NCBI GenBank assembly: GCA_022385805.1
Contig: MU277722.1
Coordinates: 1-64,000 of the forward strand
DNA: 64,000 nt
Direction of reading: 5' to 3'
DNA from: Pilatotrama ljubarskyi
Lineage: Eukaryota > Basidiomycota > Agaricomycetes > Polyporales > Polyporaceae
Under the pieces are notes generated by a model, which saw only the letters and a list, made by a program, of their open reading frames with translations, searched no databases and was not told where the DNA came from. The position numbers and the translations under genes are program-made. This document shows, piece by piece, positions 12,301-23,870 of this stretch. Position 1 is the stretch's first letter. Each line of letters begins with the position of its first letter.

Positions 12301-15300
12301 AGGGACTTGCGGACCTCGGCTTCCCACTGCGCGTCCTTGTATCCCTTGCCCTTCTTGACCGGGGCATCGTCCTTCTTTGAAGCCAGGACTGAATGGGATT
12401 AGATGAGCATTGTCGACCTCCTCGCAGACAATCTGACTGCAGGGAACCATACCATCGATGTACGTCTGTCCTTCGGGCGTTGCCCAGATTCCGAGATCGT
12501 CTTCCGTCAAAGAATTGATGTTCACAGAACGGAGATCGCTTCGGATCTGCTCGACGACCTTCGGAAGGACAGCGCTAGGTGCGACGAAGGCAAGTGTCGT
12601 GATGGCTCGGTACCCAGCCTGCACGAAGCCTGGAAGAGGCTGCATAACATTCCTTCAATTCCTGCACAAGAGCCAGGTAACGGGGGACAGACCTTGCGTT
12701 CGACGTCAATCGCTTCGAGTACCTTCCTGAGCAGTCCATCCACATGGGCTGACACGAGCTCGTGGGGATCAACGCGAGCCTTTTGGCACAACTCAATCCA
12801 CACTGGACGCAGGTTCCCAGCTGCAGCCGAATGAGTACACGTCCATATATCTACGAGATGGGATCAAGAGTGGTACGTACACGATCCCGGATGATGCGCC
12901 ACGAGGACGAAGTCCAACAGCAGAGATTCTTTCACCTCTGCGGGGCACTCTTCGCTGAACGCACCGCAGGCAAGAGTGATCACGGAGAGACGGCCTTCCC
13001 TGCTAGTTCGGTTCTCAGACTCCTCGCCATTGACCATGGTCGCCTTCGGCGTAGATGACTGGGCTTTGGAGAAGTAGGTCAATAGTGAGGACAGGATGGA
13101 TAGATCGACGAGCTTCGGGTGAGATGCAACGAGTTTTTCGACCGTCGCCAGCGTCGCTCTACGGATCTGCGGGAAGGAGCTTTCCACGGCGAGATGCAGA
13201 AATATAAGACCAGCCAGGGTTCTACGTGAATTAGAGTCAAAAAGGTGAAGGCGGAAGGCACATGATCTCGAGACGAACCGAGCGTGTTCGTTGCGGAGGA
13301 AGTCATCCCGAAAGGAGGGGAGCACGGCTTCAATCGCGCGAAGGAGCCACCTTTCCTCCTCCTCATCGCTGAGCTTCTGATACACCTTGTCCCACAACAG
13401 GAACGATGGCTTCGGACTTGCCGCGGTGATCGATTGCAGTGTAGCATTGCGAGAGATGACGTCGTCTAGAGTCCGCAGGTAGGGGCTGGATCAGAATGGT
13501 ACTCCTTATTCGAGAGTGTAAGGGAAGTTACCGAATTGCTTCGACTTTGAGAGCGGTCCGAGCAGAGCCGTGACGGCGATATAAGCCTCCAATGGTCCCG
13601 CAGGGGCGGTGACTGGGTTCGCAGCGACGGTCTTCAGGTTTGCCTCGAAAGAAGGGACTATCGCCTTAGCGAAGCCGATCCCCGTCGCAGACTCGAGCTG
13701 GCCAAGATCCCACAGGGCGTTACCAACGAGCGAACAGAATGCGCGCCGTATGACGGGCTTCGAACTTGTCATCTCCTTCGCGATCACGCCAGTAGACTCG
13801 TCGAGGAGCGCAGAATCAGAGCGGAGACAGGATGCCAGGTGGGGAGTGACGGAAGCAGCCAGAGCCGTAACAGCAGCGTCGTGTGTCTCCTTAGCCAAAA
13901 GGGGCAAAGCCGTCTGCAGCACCGTCGGAGACACGGAGGACGAAGGAGGGACCCCACCAAGCATAGTATAGAGCACAACCCTGTGATCAGGACCAGAGGT
14001 CTTTCCAGATTTCGGCAGGCTCAGCAGCTCGGTCGCGACATGCTCTTGATCGGCAGCGTTGCGATTCAGCTGCATCAAGACCGTGAAGAGTGCGCCGGCG
14101 TTGGCGCGTACAACAGGATGAGCGGACTTGGCGCTGTTCAGCGTGGGTGTCAGTAATCTACGGAACGAGTCACCTTCCAGGGGATGCGGATACGCCGGCA
14201 GGAACTCCGAGATGACTAAGACTCATACGTGAACTTCCATCAAGAGGTAAAATGGGGGGGAGACTCACTGCTAAGGGAAATCTCAGGGGACCGCAAGAGA
14301 GCCTTCTCCATTGTGGGCAGGATCGTGCCGGTGAAGTCTTCGGGAGTGACCGAGGAAGTCACGAAGTCACGAAGAGCCCCCTGTGGCTGGTCAGAACGAG
14401 CATGGAGAGATAATGATTGAACCGACCGAGATGTGGGAGGAAACCGGCGTTCTCGACATCAGCACAGAACCTGTGTATAGTTGCAGAATCTCGTTCTAGG
14501 CCAGCTGTCAGAGTTTTTCAGGCGGAGAACTGAAGCTTACGCACCTTCAGCGAAGGGTCTATCTCCTTCAACTTCACGTCCTTGACGTCCTTGAGCCGGA
14601 GTGTTACCTCGATGGAGATGCCGAGCAATGGGACGACCAACTGCGGAGAAGGCATCGTCTTCGCGAGGGCAAGTAGGCTTTTCATCACCAGAGGCAATGC
14701 CTCTGGTCGCTGAGAAGGCATAAGTCGCATGGCAATACGTTGTGAACAATCCGTACACGCACATGGCGCAACGCGCGACGCGTGCGAACCAACGCACTCT
14801 TCTGGAGAGGCTTCTTAGCTCGGGTAGCAGGGTCGATCAACATGTCCACCAGTGTCGCCATGATTCCGAGTAGTGCCTGCCACGAACGCGTCTTGGGGAA
14901 ATCGGGGTTGCTGTCGAGACAGGCGACATATAGTCCACAGCACCAGCTTAGCAGCACAAACATGTCTGCTGCCGCATGCGAGCTGCACAAATTCGTTGAG
15001 GGATTTGGTGGGGTTATGGAGGTAATGATGCTCACCTTGACCGTTTCGCTATTCGTCCGACCTCCTGCGACATCCATCCTAGCACCTGCTCCGTGACACC
15101 GAACTTGCTCTCGTCCGGCTCTCCTTGAGGAGTTCCGCGCAGCTCATCCCGGCGAACAAGGGTGATTCCCACCTCTTCCACCGCTTCTCTTGACTCTGAA
15201 TCAACGTATCGCGGATAGGTGGAGGTAAGCAGCTTGAAGATGTCCATAACTTGGGATAGACTGAGATCTAGACGAGATGTCGGTGACTCGGAACTGCTTG

Positions 15301-15543
15301 CTCGGAATGACGGTTGCACCTACCGCCATGATTTGCGAGCACAAGCAGTTCTTCTCTCAAGAACCTGATCCTTTCCTTCGTGCTGCTTGTGAACAGTCTT
15401 GTCTGTGCCGCAAGCATTGCACCCGACCAGTCCTTGAAGATGTTTTCTCTTCGCCATTGAGGCCCAGCAGTACTAGACTCTTCGTCATCGTCATATGCAG
15501 TAGTCGTTCCTGCTATCCAAGCCTCTATTTCAGATCTCCCCAT
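6318..15543 (-). CDS. GCN1: eIF2-alpha kinase activator GCN1 (HEAT-repeat translational regulator)
   Basis: One very long minus-strand gene of about 9.2 kb with many short introns, encoding roughly 2,500-2,700 residues, the usual size for Gcn1. It starts at 15543 with 'MGRSEIEAW' and ends at 6318 in a tail with an acidic SSDDDDDSQEG patch. Nearly all of it is tandem HEAT repeats. The best preserved block, at 9.6-10.8 kb, contains 'KQWRTKKGSIELLGMMAY' and 'LTDSHAQVRAAANKSLK', hallmarks of the eEF3-like and following region. The more C-terminal repeats at 7-9.5 kb correspond to the segment that binds the RWD domain of Gcn2. By family it sits on translating ribosomes with Gcn20 and passes the uncharged-tRNA or collided-ribosome signal to Gcn2, in general amino acid control. 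No frame breaks were seen. It is divergent from the GGPP synthase gene. Internal exon borders were not all resolved. Confidence 0.95.
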
Positions 15544-15963
15544 CCCTACGATGGTTCGAGCACAGTTAGAAAATGGTAGAGAGAAGTGGATGAGAGCAGG
15601 ATTGCTGTGGCTCTCTGGGTTAATCAAAACTTGTTGATGAAGAGGCAGGCGCCTATGTCGCATAGAATCCTCCAGTAGTCTGGGTAAGCATGTCAGGTTC
15701 TAGGTGATACAATGATGTTTATATCTCTTTCCCCAGATATTGATCTCCCGTTACTCCGGTAAGGAGGCGGTAATAAGTATGCGTTCGGTCACATCGATAC
15801 TCGCCGCTGCGCCTCCTCTGTGAGCAGATCCGCATCCGAGCCCTGTCAGGTTTCGCCCCTGTTCTTGCTTCATCTGTCTTGTGGATTCCACATCGGCGTT
15901 GTAATAATCTTCAATACCGCACCACTGACAGTTTAGACGACGGAAGTCTTGAAGAATACGGAC
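15544..15963. promoter_or_regulatory. shared divergent promoter region, GCN1 / GGPP synthase
   Basis: A 420-bp spacer between two divergently oriented start codons, so both promoters must lie here. I see no clear TATA box and no obvious repeated motif. The call rests on gene layout alone. Confidence 0.45.
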
Positions 15964-17414
15964 ATGACTGAACATGCGGAGAGATCACTCGACGTGCGGC
16001 AGATTCTCGCCGAATCTAACTCTTGGTCGGAGGGGAATGAGGCTGTCAGCTTCACTCAATGATCTTTATGATACTTAGCTCACAGACAGTCCAACAGGCC
16101 CTGCTCGAACCCTTCACACATATTTTCTCGATCCCTGGAAAGGAGATCAGGGGGCAGATGATCGCCGCCTTTAATGCATGGTTGAACGTACCTGCGGACA
16201 AGTTGGCAGTGATCTCGAAAGTCGTCAGCATGCTGCACACCGCGAGCTTGCTGTAGGTTTCTATCCGCCACCCTCGGATGTCCTGTCACGACTGAAGTAT
16301 AGTGTAGACGACATCGAAGACGATGCACAGCTTCGCAGAGGGGTACCAGGTATGCGCTCTGGTATGTATGACATGCTTGCTTGTCTCAAGTTGGTTATAG
16401 TCGCGCACAAGATATACGGAATACCGCAGACCATCAACTCTGCGAACTACGTCTACTTCCTAGCATACCAAGAACTATTCGCTTTGCGCTCTGGGGTTGG
16501 CGTAGACGATGCCGCCGACAGTGACGGGCACTCACGACAACGGCTGGTCCCATTCAAAGAGCTAGATCGTATCGTGACCGGTGATCATGCTTCCTCCGCT
16601 ATCTCTTCGTGCTGTCCTAGCTGACTACGTGAAAGCCGAATTGCTCTCCCTCCATCGAGGACAGGGATTGGAACTATTGTGGCGTGACTCACTCCAGTGT
16701 CCTACCGAGGAAGAATACGTCTCGATGGTCAATAACAGTACGTCGCCCCTGATGCCTTTCGTGTTCAACCCTCACTCCGCAAGCGCTATAGAGACTGGTG
16801 GCTTGTTCCGCGTGGCGGTCAAACTCATGATGGCATGCTCAACTGCAAACATCGACGTGTGCGTACGGTGAAGCCCTGGTTTGCTTTAACATTTCTTGAC
16901 GATGCGGTATAGGGACTACGTCCCGCTTGTCAACCTCTTTGGGGTTTACTTTCAAATCCGTGATGACTATATGAACCTGCAAAGCACGCAGGTTAGTCGT
17001 CGCCTCTCCACTAAATATTTTGAGCTATCGTTGATACAGCATTGCAGTACACCGAGAACAAGGGCTTCGCGGAAGACTTAACTGAGGGCAAGTTCAGCTT
17101 CCCTATCGTGCACGGCGTGCGCGCAGACAGGTCAAACCGACAGATCCTGAGTACGTCGATCGCCCGGATGTCTCGACATTCCTCGCTATGGCATTGATGA
17201 TGTTGCAGATGTGCTTCAGAAACGCCCAACGACCCCGACATTGAAGACACATATCATCTCGTATATGCGCGACCACACGAAGTCTTTTGACTACACCATC
17301 GATGTCATGGACGATTTGGAGGTGCAAATAAGGGGAGAAATTGCCCGGCTAGGAGGTAATCCGCGCTTAGAGAAGATCATGGACGCCTTACATGTCGAAC
17401 GCCCTTCTCAGTGA
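15964..17414 (+). CDS. BTS1: geranylgeranyl-diphosphate synthase
   Basis: A multi-exon trans-prenyltransferase of about 310-320 residues. Exon 1 is about 15964-16044 and later exons run to the stop at 17412-17414. The first Asp-rich motif reads '[15 protein letters not shown]', assembled across the intron near 16.3 kb. The second is '[12 protein letters not shown]', followed by '[16 protein letters not shown]'. Both aspartate clusters coordinate Mg and diphosphate. Residues just before the first motif are small (HTASLLV), as in yeast Bts1, which fits a C20 product rather than C15. The enzyme condenses FPP and IPP to GGPP for Rab/Rho prenylation and can also feed diterpenes. No terpene cyclase is nearby, so a housekeeping role is likely. 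Intron 1 is unusually short (about 41 nt) and its acceptor could be 4 nt further on. Confidence 0.93.
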
Positions 17415-18998
17415 AGTATGCAACCAAACTCACATACCATTCACATGACCTGCACACTAAGTCAGACATCAAATCAATCTCCCTTCCGTTAGTCGCAGTG
17501 CAATCTTCAAGAAACGTCGAATATGCGCCTGCGCTTCGTCAACACTCTCTCCGAATCAATACAATGCATCTACACATGGGATCCCGACAGTAAATACTCG
17601 AGGCGTCTTCGACCCGCGAACCGGGGAGCGCCGTATCGCCTGTGCTGCGAGCCCGATATAGTACTGGTGTATTTGTTTTCATCTGTGTGTCCGAGACACT
17701 ACGTGAGCCCCGTGTATTGTACAGTCGGCGGTGCCATTATTAACTCACCTAGATACCAATATGGCACCTGGCATCGCCTAGCTTCACTAGAAGATGGTCC
17801 TCACGGTAACCCGACACGCCTCCTCTCCTGGTCCTATCGAATTCTGAAAGCAAGGAGCGGCTCGGACGATCACGCGTCCAAATAGAGGAAGGAAACGCGT
17901 GTGGAATCGGGACGATGTTTCAGAAGGGGCCGCTGTGGTGACAATACGCGTCAGCACCGCAGCAGCTACGAGAGCGTCGCCCGAGGGTGGAACGAAAACG
18001 TACCCAACTGGTTACCGTGAATCTCGTAAAGTTCCACCACCCCTCTCAAGACTCTGCCTGTATGCTTCCGTACAACTCGCTTCAACACGCATAAAGTGCG
18101 CTGTGAACGATAGTTGGCGGGTGGCAGGTACGGCGGACTCGAGTAGAGGTGTATTCTGAGCTTACGAAGGACGATGAGGGTGGCTTATAAAGGGATCCTC
18201 CTGAGCGCATAGTATCTGCGTCGCTGCAGCTAGACCGCTCCGTACGACCTGTATCGCGGCTGGTCTTCTACTGTACTGCGGTAGAGGTTTCAGTCTTGGG
18301 CTATACTTCACGCTGCGGTAGCTGCAGCTTGGTAAGTGAATAGGATGTAGCACGGCTCGCGGAGTCCGAATCAGAAGGCAACTCTCGACAGAGGTGACTG
18401 CGGTAGCGCCCCTAGTAGGTGTCGTGTATGGCGACTCGACCGCGGAAATACGACAATATCTAAGGTCTGTCTTCCGCAGTAGCCTGAGGGGGTACGAACA
18501 TCGTCACGGTAGTCCCACGCCGATATCAGGTCTTGTCGTGATTGAACTACTGTCGACTCGGAGGTTGGATATGTCCTGGAGGCTGCGCGAAAGAGGCTCG
18601 CAAGGTAATATATGGGTGCGCTGCCAGTGATGGTTGGCATGAGATAATAAGTCACCTTATGTACGTATGACGGTTGTGGCGGTGCTCGAGAGCCTTCCTC
18701 CGGAGAGGCCTGCTGTTACCCCGCTGGACTCCCACCGGATGCCCGTAGGGATCTTACTTCAGTCATTTGACCTCGTTGCTTCGGGCAGCTCACCCCCGCT
18801 AATAGTGCGGGATTTCTTCGTTTGCTGAGGACTGTACAAGCTGTGCTTGCGGGCATTGGGTACAAATACAAATGTCCGAGATAGACGAGAGCGATCCCCA
18901 ATAACCCAAGAGAAAATGATCCGACAAGCGGGATAAAACTGGCACGGCGAGCGTAGGCGACAGGCTGTCGTGGGCATGCGCGTGGGGGCATGTACCGG
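17415..18998. other. gene-poor stretch, nothing supported
   Basis: About 1.6 kb with only short open frames on both strands. A TATA-like TTTATAAG on the minus strand near 18.19 kb is followed by no convincing gene. I looked for tRNA A/B boxes and found none I trust. Confidence 0.35.
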
Positions 18999-19458
18999 TC
19001 ACCAGACCCGGCTCGACTCGCGTTCGAGGGTTGCCCACGCAGCCCGGGTGCACTCGTCGCACCTATCGTGGATGAGGCTCAGCACCCTCCGGCATTCGCG
19101 AGGGACCTACCGGCAGACGAGAGAGATGCAAGATTAGACACCGAAGAAGTGTGGCCTATTTTTGGGGACGTACCCTCGCACAGGTGCACGTCCGCTGGCC
19201 CGGCCGGTGTTTATGCGCCTTGCTGAGAGCACAGCTCGGGGAGCCGCAGTCTGTTTTGTTGCCGCTTTCGTACATCTTAACATAGTGCTGTGTCATGAGG
19301 AGTCAACTTACGGCTACGGGCAACAGGTTCAAGATGGATAGCTCACCTCGCACTTGCGGTGGTAGTTTCCGAAGCTGACGGGCCAAACGAAGGGGATTGG
19401 GTTACTACGAAGATTCGCCGAGAGCACGCCTATACGCTTACCACTCAATTTCGCACAT
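18999..19458 (-). CDS. small cysteine-rich protein, four exons, unknown function
   Basis: Too finely split to appear as one open frame, but four exons join cleanly: 19442-19458, 19347-19374, 19174-19287 and 18999-19106, giving 88 residues. The three introns (67, 59 and 67 nt) have donors GTAAGC, GTGAGC and GTACGT and AG acceptors, and every junction keeps the frame. The product starts MCEIEC and has ten cysteines, including 'HRKCEHYVKMYESG', 'KTDCGSPSCALSKAHKH', a CTC cluster and 'DRCDECTRA'. Spaced Cys and His residues suggest a small zinc-binding or disulfide protein. There is no signal peptide, so I favour an intracellular metal-binding fold. It resembles the short 'MCxxxxC...CGHYV...DCxSxxC' proteins that recur in Agaricomycetes, from memory of the general pattern only. 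A weak ACTTAAAG box lies about 170 bp upstream. Confidence 0.68.
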
Positions 19459-21654
19459 TGTGGCTGTTCGTAGTGAAGTATAGGTGCAGGGAGATGGTAC
19501 GATTCGGCGTGCTTGGGAGATTTCGGGCAGAGCACGTACGTGCTGGTGAGTGCTGAGAGGAGGCGATAGGGTGTGAGGTCGTCGAGAGGGAACTCGAACA
19601 ATGAGCTGAACGACGAGGAACCGGGTGCTTTAAGTACTCCTCCGGCCACGAGATTCCAGCGATGAGACGTCGGAAATCCTCTCGCCACGCCGCACCCGAT
19701 CACTGAGCGCATAGGCAAGCGCACGTCCGTTCCGGGTCCCCAGTCCGCGTCCGTGCAGACGCTGTACGCCCGACCCAGCGGAGTTGGCCATCGGCTCGGT
19801 CGGTCGTGCCATCTTCGCCCGCGAGGAACACGAGCCGAAGTCGTGTGATCAGCACGCCCGCTGGGCGACCGTGGGTGCACACCCTATCAGACAGCGTCCC
19901 GCGCTTCTGATCACGCCGCGCGAGCGCGGCATGGCTTCGTACTGAGAATGGGCTGTGGCTGAACGAGACGCAGACGGGCCCTCGCAGTGCTAACTCCCGC
20001 CGCGGGCGTAAGCAGGAGCGATCGAGGGGACTCGCCGACCTACAGATAGAAGCAATTATTCCTGAAGACACGAGAAGTCAGCCTTGGTGACAGAAACTGA
20101 GGGAGGGGCCCGCCGCGGTTCTGGGAAGAGGGTGCCTCATTGCCGCCGCACTCGCATTCCGGTCCGAGGTGACCAGGGTTGCATACAGGCATCCGCGCCG
20201 TAGTCCGGAAATGAAGCGCGTTGCGCCGCAGGAAGCCGGTGGCCTATACAGCTTCGATCCGCCCTGGGATCTCAGCGAAGGGCGGTCGCGTGGCTTTCAC
20301 CGTTGCCGATGAGATTGAATGCGAGATAGGGCAAGCAATGAGCCTCTGGGACAGCTCGACGTGATCGGCTAGGGTAGAGCGATGTATGTCTGCAATTCGT
20401 TGCTAGGCTTCGCCTTCTGCGAAGGAGAGCTGGGTGAAATTTTTGTGAGTAAGGCGGGAAGGCAAGGCGGTGGGACAGCCATACCGGGAGAAAGACCCTG
20501 AAAGCGATCAACAAGGATGCCGGGGAGTAGTGACGCCAGGGGGTGCTCGTGTGTCCGCTACATCATCGAGGAGGAGTTGCGTCAGACTTGACTGCTTACC
20601 ACGTCCCGAACAGGGCAGGAATCAATGCCTGTACGTTCGCTCCAAACTTGTCAGAGTCATGGTTCAGGAAGTTCCGCGAGGCCGAGGCTCTGCAGAAGCC
20701 TGCCTGCGCCCCGCGCCCGATCAGCCTGAGAGCATAAACCACTTTCCGCCCTCCTTCGCCCTTTCAGGCCCTCTCCCCTGAGCGCGGGTAGATCGAGATC
20801 AACAGTGCGAGCAGCTTCGAGAGAGCGTCAGCGACCGGGGACGACGGAGGGGCCAAACCGACCGCAGGACGTGCCGTACCGCGTTCCCGAGTCAATGTAG
20901 TAGTCCGCCGCTGAGAACGCGAAGCGCGCCCATTACGTTTGCGTTGGTCGTCATGCCTAGATATGGGATTCACGACTGAATGGAAGCAGGCAAATTAGCA
21001 TGTGGCATCCCCGCTCAGAGCGAGGGACGCGCTTGGCATCGACCGCTTCCTCAAGGGAAGTGTGGCATAATACACCCTGGCGCTGGCCGGGAATGCGTCC
21101 CAAGTCCATGCAAGCCCATTGTCAAGCGCGAAGGTAGGGCGGCTAGGGGACGGATTGGTCCCTGCAGATGCTCATCATCTCTGGAATGTCGGCGACTACG
21201 CATTGGGTGAGCGCACGAGTGTCTAGACTTCCACCTGAACAGGACGTCCGTCCGCAGCAAAATCTCCCATCCAGTGTCACGCGACCCTGCAGACGACAGT
21301 GCAGCGGATCCTGGCGCTGCTTGACGGCGATATCACCGACGAATGAATGGCTCAGAATATGAAAGACGACCGCCGTCGACGTCTAGAACGCGTCTGCGCA
21401 TCTTTGGATGTGAGGTCAAGCCCTCGACAGGATGACGATACCTGTCGCATCGGCGGAGCCTGAGCCAAGCTGACGTCGCCACCACACCAAGTCACAAGAT
21501 ATTAATGCAGTTCGGATGGTGGGCCCTCGTTCCGGATCGTCCTCTCCACGCGTCCACTCGTACGGGCTCCGTCGGATGAGGAGGGCCGACTCTAGGCCGC
21601 ACTGGGTCCGAGGACGAAGAAAAGTTGGTCATTGCGGCAAGGTGAGTGTATCGT
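19459..21654. other. gene-poor stretch, nothing supported beyond the Cys-rich gene promoter
   Basis: About 2.2 kb. The first 200 bp next to 19458 look like a leader and promoter for the Cys-rich gene, with pyrimidine-rich text on the minus strand and a weak TATA-like box near 19.63 kb. Beyond that I see only short GC-rich open frames in several phases with no family resemblance, and no repeat long enough to call. Confidence 0.35.
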
Positions 21655-23392
21655 CTACTGGCTCGGGTAGTCGTAGAAGCCCTTGCCGCTCTTCTTCCCG
21701 AGCCACTGCGCGTCCACCATGCGCTCGAGGAGCACGCTCGGGCGGTACTTCGAGTCGCCCGTGCCCGCATAGAGCGTCTGCTGGATCGCGAGGCACGTGT
21801 CCAGGCCGATGCTGTGGTCACGAGGGCAGGCAGAGAGCAGACGGTCGGCCGTGCGTGTGCCCGCGGATTTTTGAAAGGGAAGTGATGGTGCGAGGGCGCA
21901 GAAGGTGAGAACAATACGCACGCACAGTCATATTATTTTCGGCAGGATTTCCGGTGAAATCGATCGTGAAGTTGTCGCCAGTGCCATACATGGCGGGAGA
22001 AACGAGAGGCGTGGAGGAAGAAGTGGCATAGACGAGGTGCAGTTGGCCAATGTGCGCGATATGATTGGTGCTCCGGTCAGTGCCGAACTCTTCGCATGCG
22101 CACGCGAAGGACTTACAAGTCAGCTGTGAAGGGTGGAAAGCTTTGTAAATGAGATTGGTGTGTTGAGTGATACAAATCGACGCACCTAGCTGCAGCGGGC
22201 CCATCGGGTGATTCATGCCCAACTTCAACGTCTTGTCGATGTCATCACGGGTGGCAACTCCCTACAGGGACCGTGAGGGGGTGCGTCCGCTCCAGATCAG
22301 ACAAGACCCTACCTTCTCCAGACACATAATCGCCTGAACGCACAGGGTGAGGCAAGGATCGACTATTGCCGGTGGCAATTGGGTAGCGCAAACGACGCAC
22401 CTCGTTGATGAAAGGCATCAGCAACGCGTTTGCCACGAATCCGGGTACATCCTGCGAGGAAGTGACCTCTGATCACGCAGTCCGGCTAAGCGTTAGCGGC
22501 TGGTCGAGACAAGAAAGAGGAAAAGTGAAAGGGGCGCGGCTGACGGCTAACGGTGCCGAGTCCATTCAAGGAGTAACAGAAGACTAGGAAAGCGCATGCG
22601 TACCCTTTCCGCAAGCGATCGCAAATGCGCGGGCTCGCTCGAGTGTCTCCTGTGATGTCTGCACCGCAGCGATCAACTCCACGAGTTTCTATCGGATGAA
22701 CGCCGCCGAGTTCGCGGAGAAGGAGAGAAGAGGCGAATTCAGTAACACTGCTAGGCTCAGCCACCGGGGAGAGCTCACCATCACAGGGACCGGGTTGAAG
22801 AAGTGCAGGCCGACTACTCTCGAGGCGCTCTGCTGGCCTTCTGGATCGGAGGCGGTCTTGCCTTCGGGGATCGTTGACGCAGCAATTTTTGTGATGCTTA
22901 TTGAGGAGGTGTTGGATGCCAGGATCGTCTTTGGAGACAATTCGGCAGACAGAGAGCGGAAGATTCCTTGCTTGAGGGCAAGGTTCTCCGACACGGCCTA
23001 CGCATACACCTGTTCATATCATGGAACAGAGATAGAGTGTGGCTAATTGACTGACCTCAACGACCATGTCAACATCTCTGAAGTTCGCAATGCCCTCCAC
23101 CACGGCGACGCGGTCGCGAGCTTCCTTCGCCGACTCCTGAGTGATCTTGCCCTTCGAGACATCCTTGGCCAGCAGCTTGTCCATGAGAGACAGCCCCGAC
23201 TTGATCTGCGCTGCAGATCTGTCGTGCAGCAGCACCGGAACCTTCGCATGCACCGCCGACACGAATGCGATCCCGAGGCCTGTTGGCGCAGTATTCAGGC
23301 GGCTGCGACTCGCTATTCCGAAGGGCAGAAAGCTCACCCATCTGGCCTGCGCCGATGACGCCGAGTTTCTTCACTCCGTGCACGATGCTCAT
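21655..23392 (-). CDS. 3-hydroxyacyl-CoA dehydrogenase (3-hydroxybutyryl-CoA type)
   Basis: A minus-strand gene with at least seven introns, about 310-320 residues. The N-terminal Rossmann NAD-binding motif is '[10 protein letters not shown]', continued after intron 1 by 'LGIAFVSA'. Then come '[12 protein letters not shown]' and the conserved '[13 protein letters not shown]', whose His is in the catalytic region. The C-terminal domain has '[18 protein letters not shown]', '[12 protein letters not shown]', 'FIGLDTCL' and the ending '[12 protein letters not shown]'. It oxidises L-3-hydroxyacyl-CoA to 3-ketoacyl-CoA in beta-oxidation or short-chain acyl metabolism. No mitochondrial presequence and no PTS1 tripeptide (it ends PSQ) are visible, so location is open. 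It is head to head with a peroxisomal-type carrier gene, which may share its promoter. Confidence 0.92.
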
Positions 23393-23870
23393 TTTACTCT
23401 GACTGCCCGGTGTTTTGCTATAGACGTGGGGTGCGTGGTGGTGGTCGAGAAGGACGAGCCCGACGTTCCCCGCACTTGCCCAGCCTTGTGCGCGAGATCC
23501 GGAGTGCGGGGTAGCCGACGCTCATGTGATTAGACGGGCGTTTCTGAACTCCGCCCCAATACTGTATACTGACGCGTCGCGACGCGTCTGGGCGCTTCCC
23601 ATTCGAATTCTCCTCTACTTGAAGGTTCAAAGCTTCATCCTCTTCTCCTCCCTCCAAGGTGTGAAATACGACTGATGCTGGAGTGTACGACATCCTTCTT
23701 TTATTCCCCACAATATCTACTGAACGAAGCATTTACAGCAGCACAGAGTGTCCGGTACTGGCAGATAGAATCACGTGTGCGCTGGACTGCTGAAACGACG
23801 TCATCGCCTATGTACTGCCGCCCTTATAACGCGGTACGCCCGATACCCGACCACAGTATACTCTCTAGCA
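23393..23870. promoter_or_regulatory. divergent promoter region, hydroxyacyl-CoA dehydrogenase / carrier
   Basis: A 478-bp spacer between two start codons pointing away from each other. A TATA-like 'CCTTATAACG' occurs about 45 bp before the carrier ATG. Shared control by fatty acids would be sensible but is inferred only from layout. Confidence 0.45.

Noticed and set aside
18160..18240. A promoter with TTTATAAG on the minus strand
   Set aside because: The best downstream reading gives only about 29 codons before a stop even after splicing, so no gene is supported.
19329..19880. 183-codon minus-strand open frame
   Set aside because: It spans the leader and first introns of the four-exon Cys-rich gene. 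The spliced model explains the conserved-looking Cys pattern better.
17415..21654. tRNA genes in the gene-poor stretch
   Set aside because: A few GTTCGA-like B-box matches occur, for example near 19.02 kb, but none has a matching A box and foldable cloverleaf.
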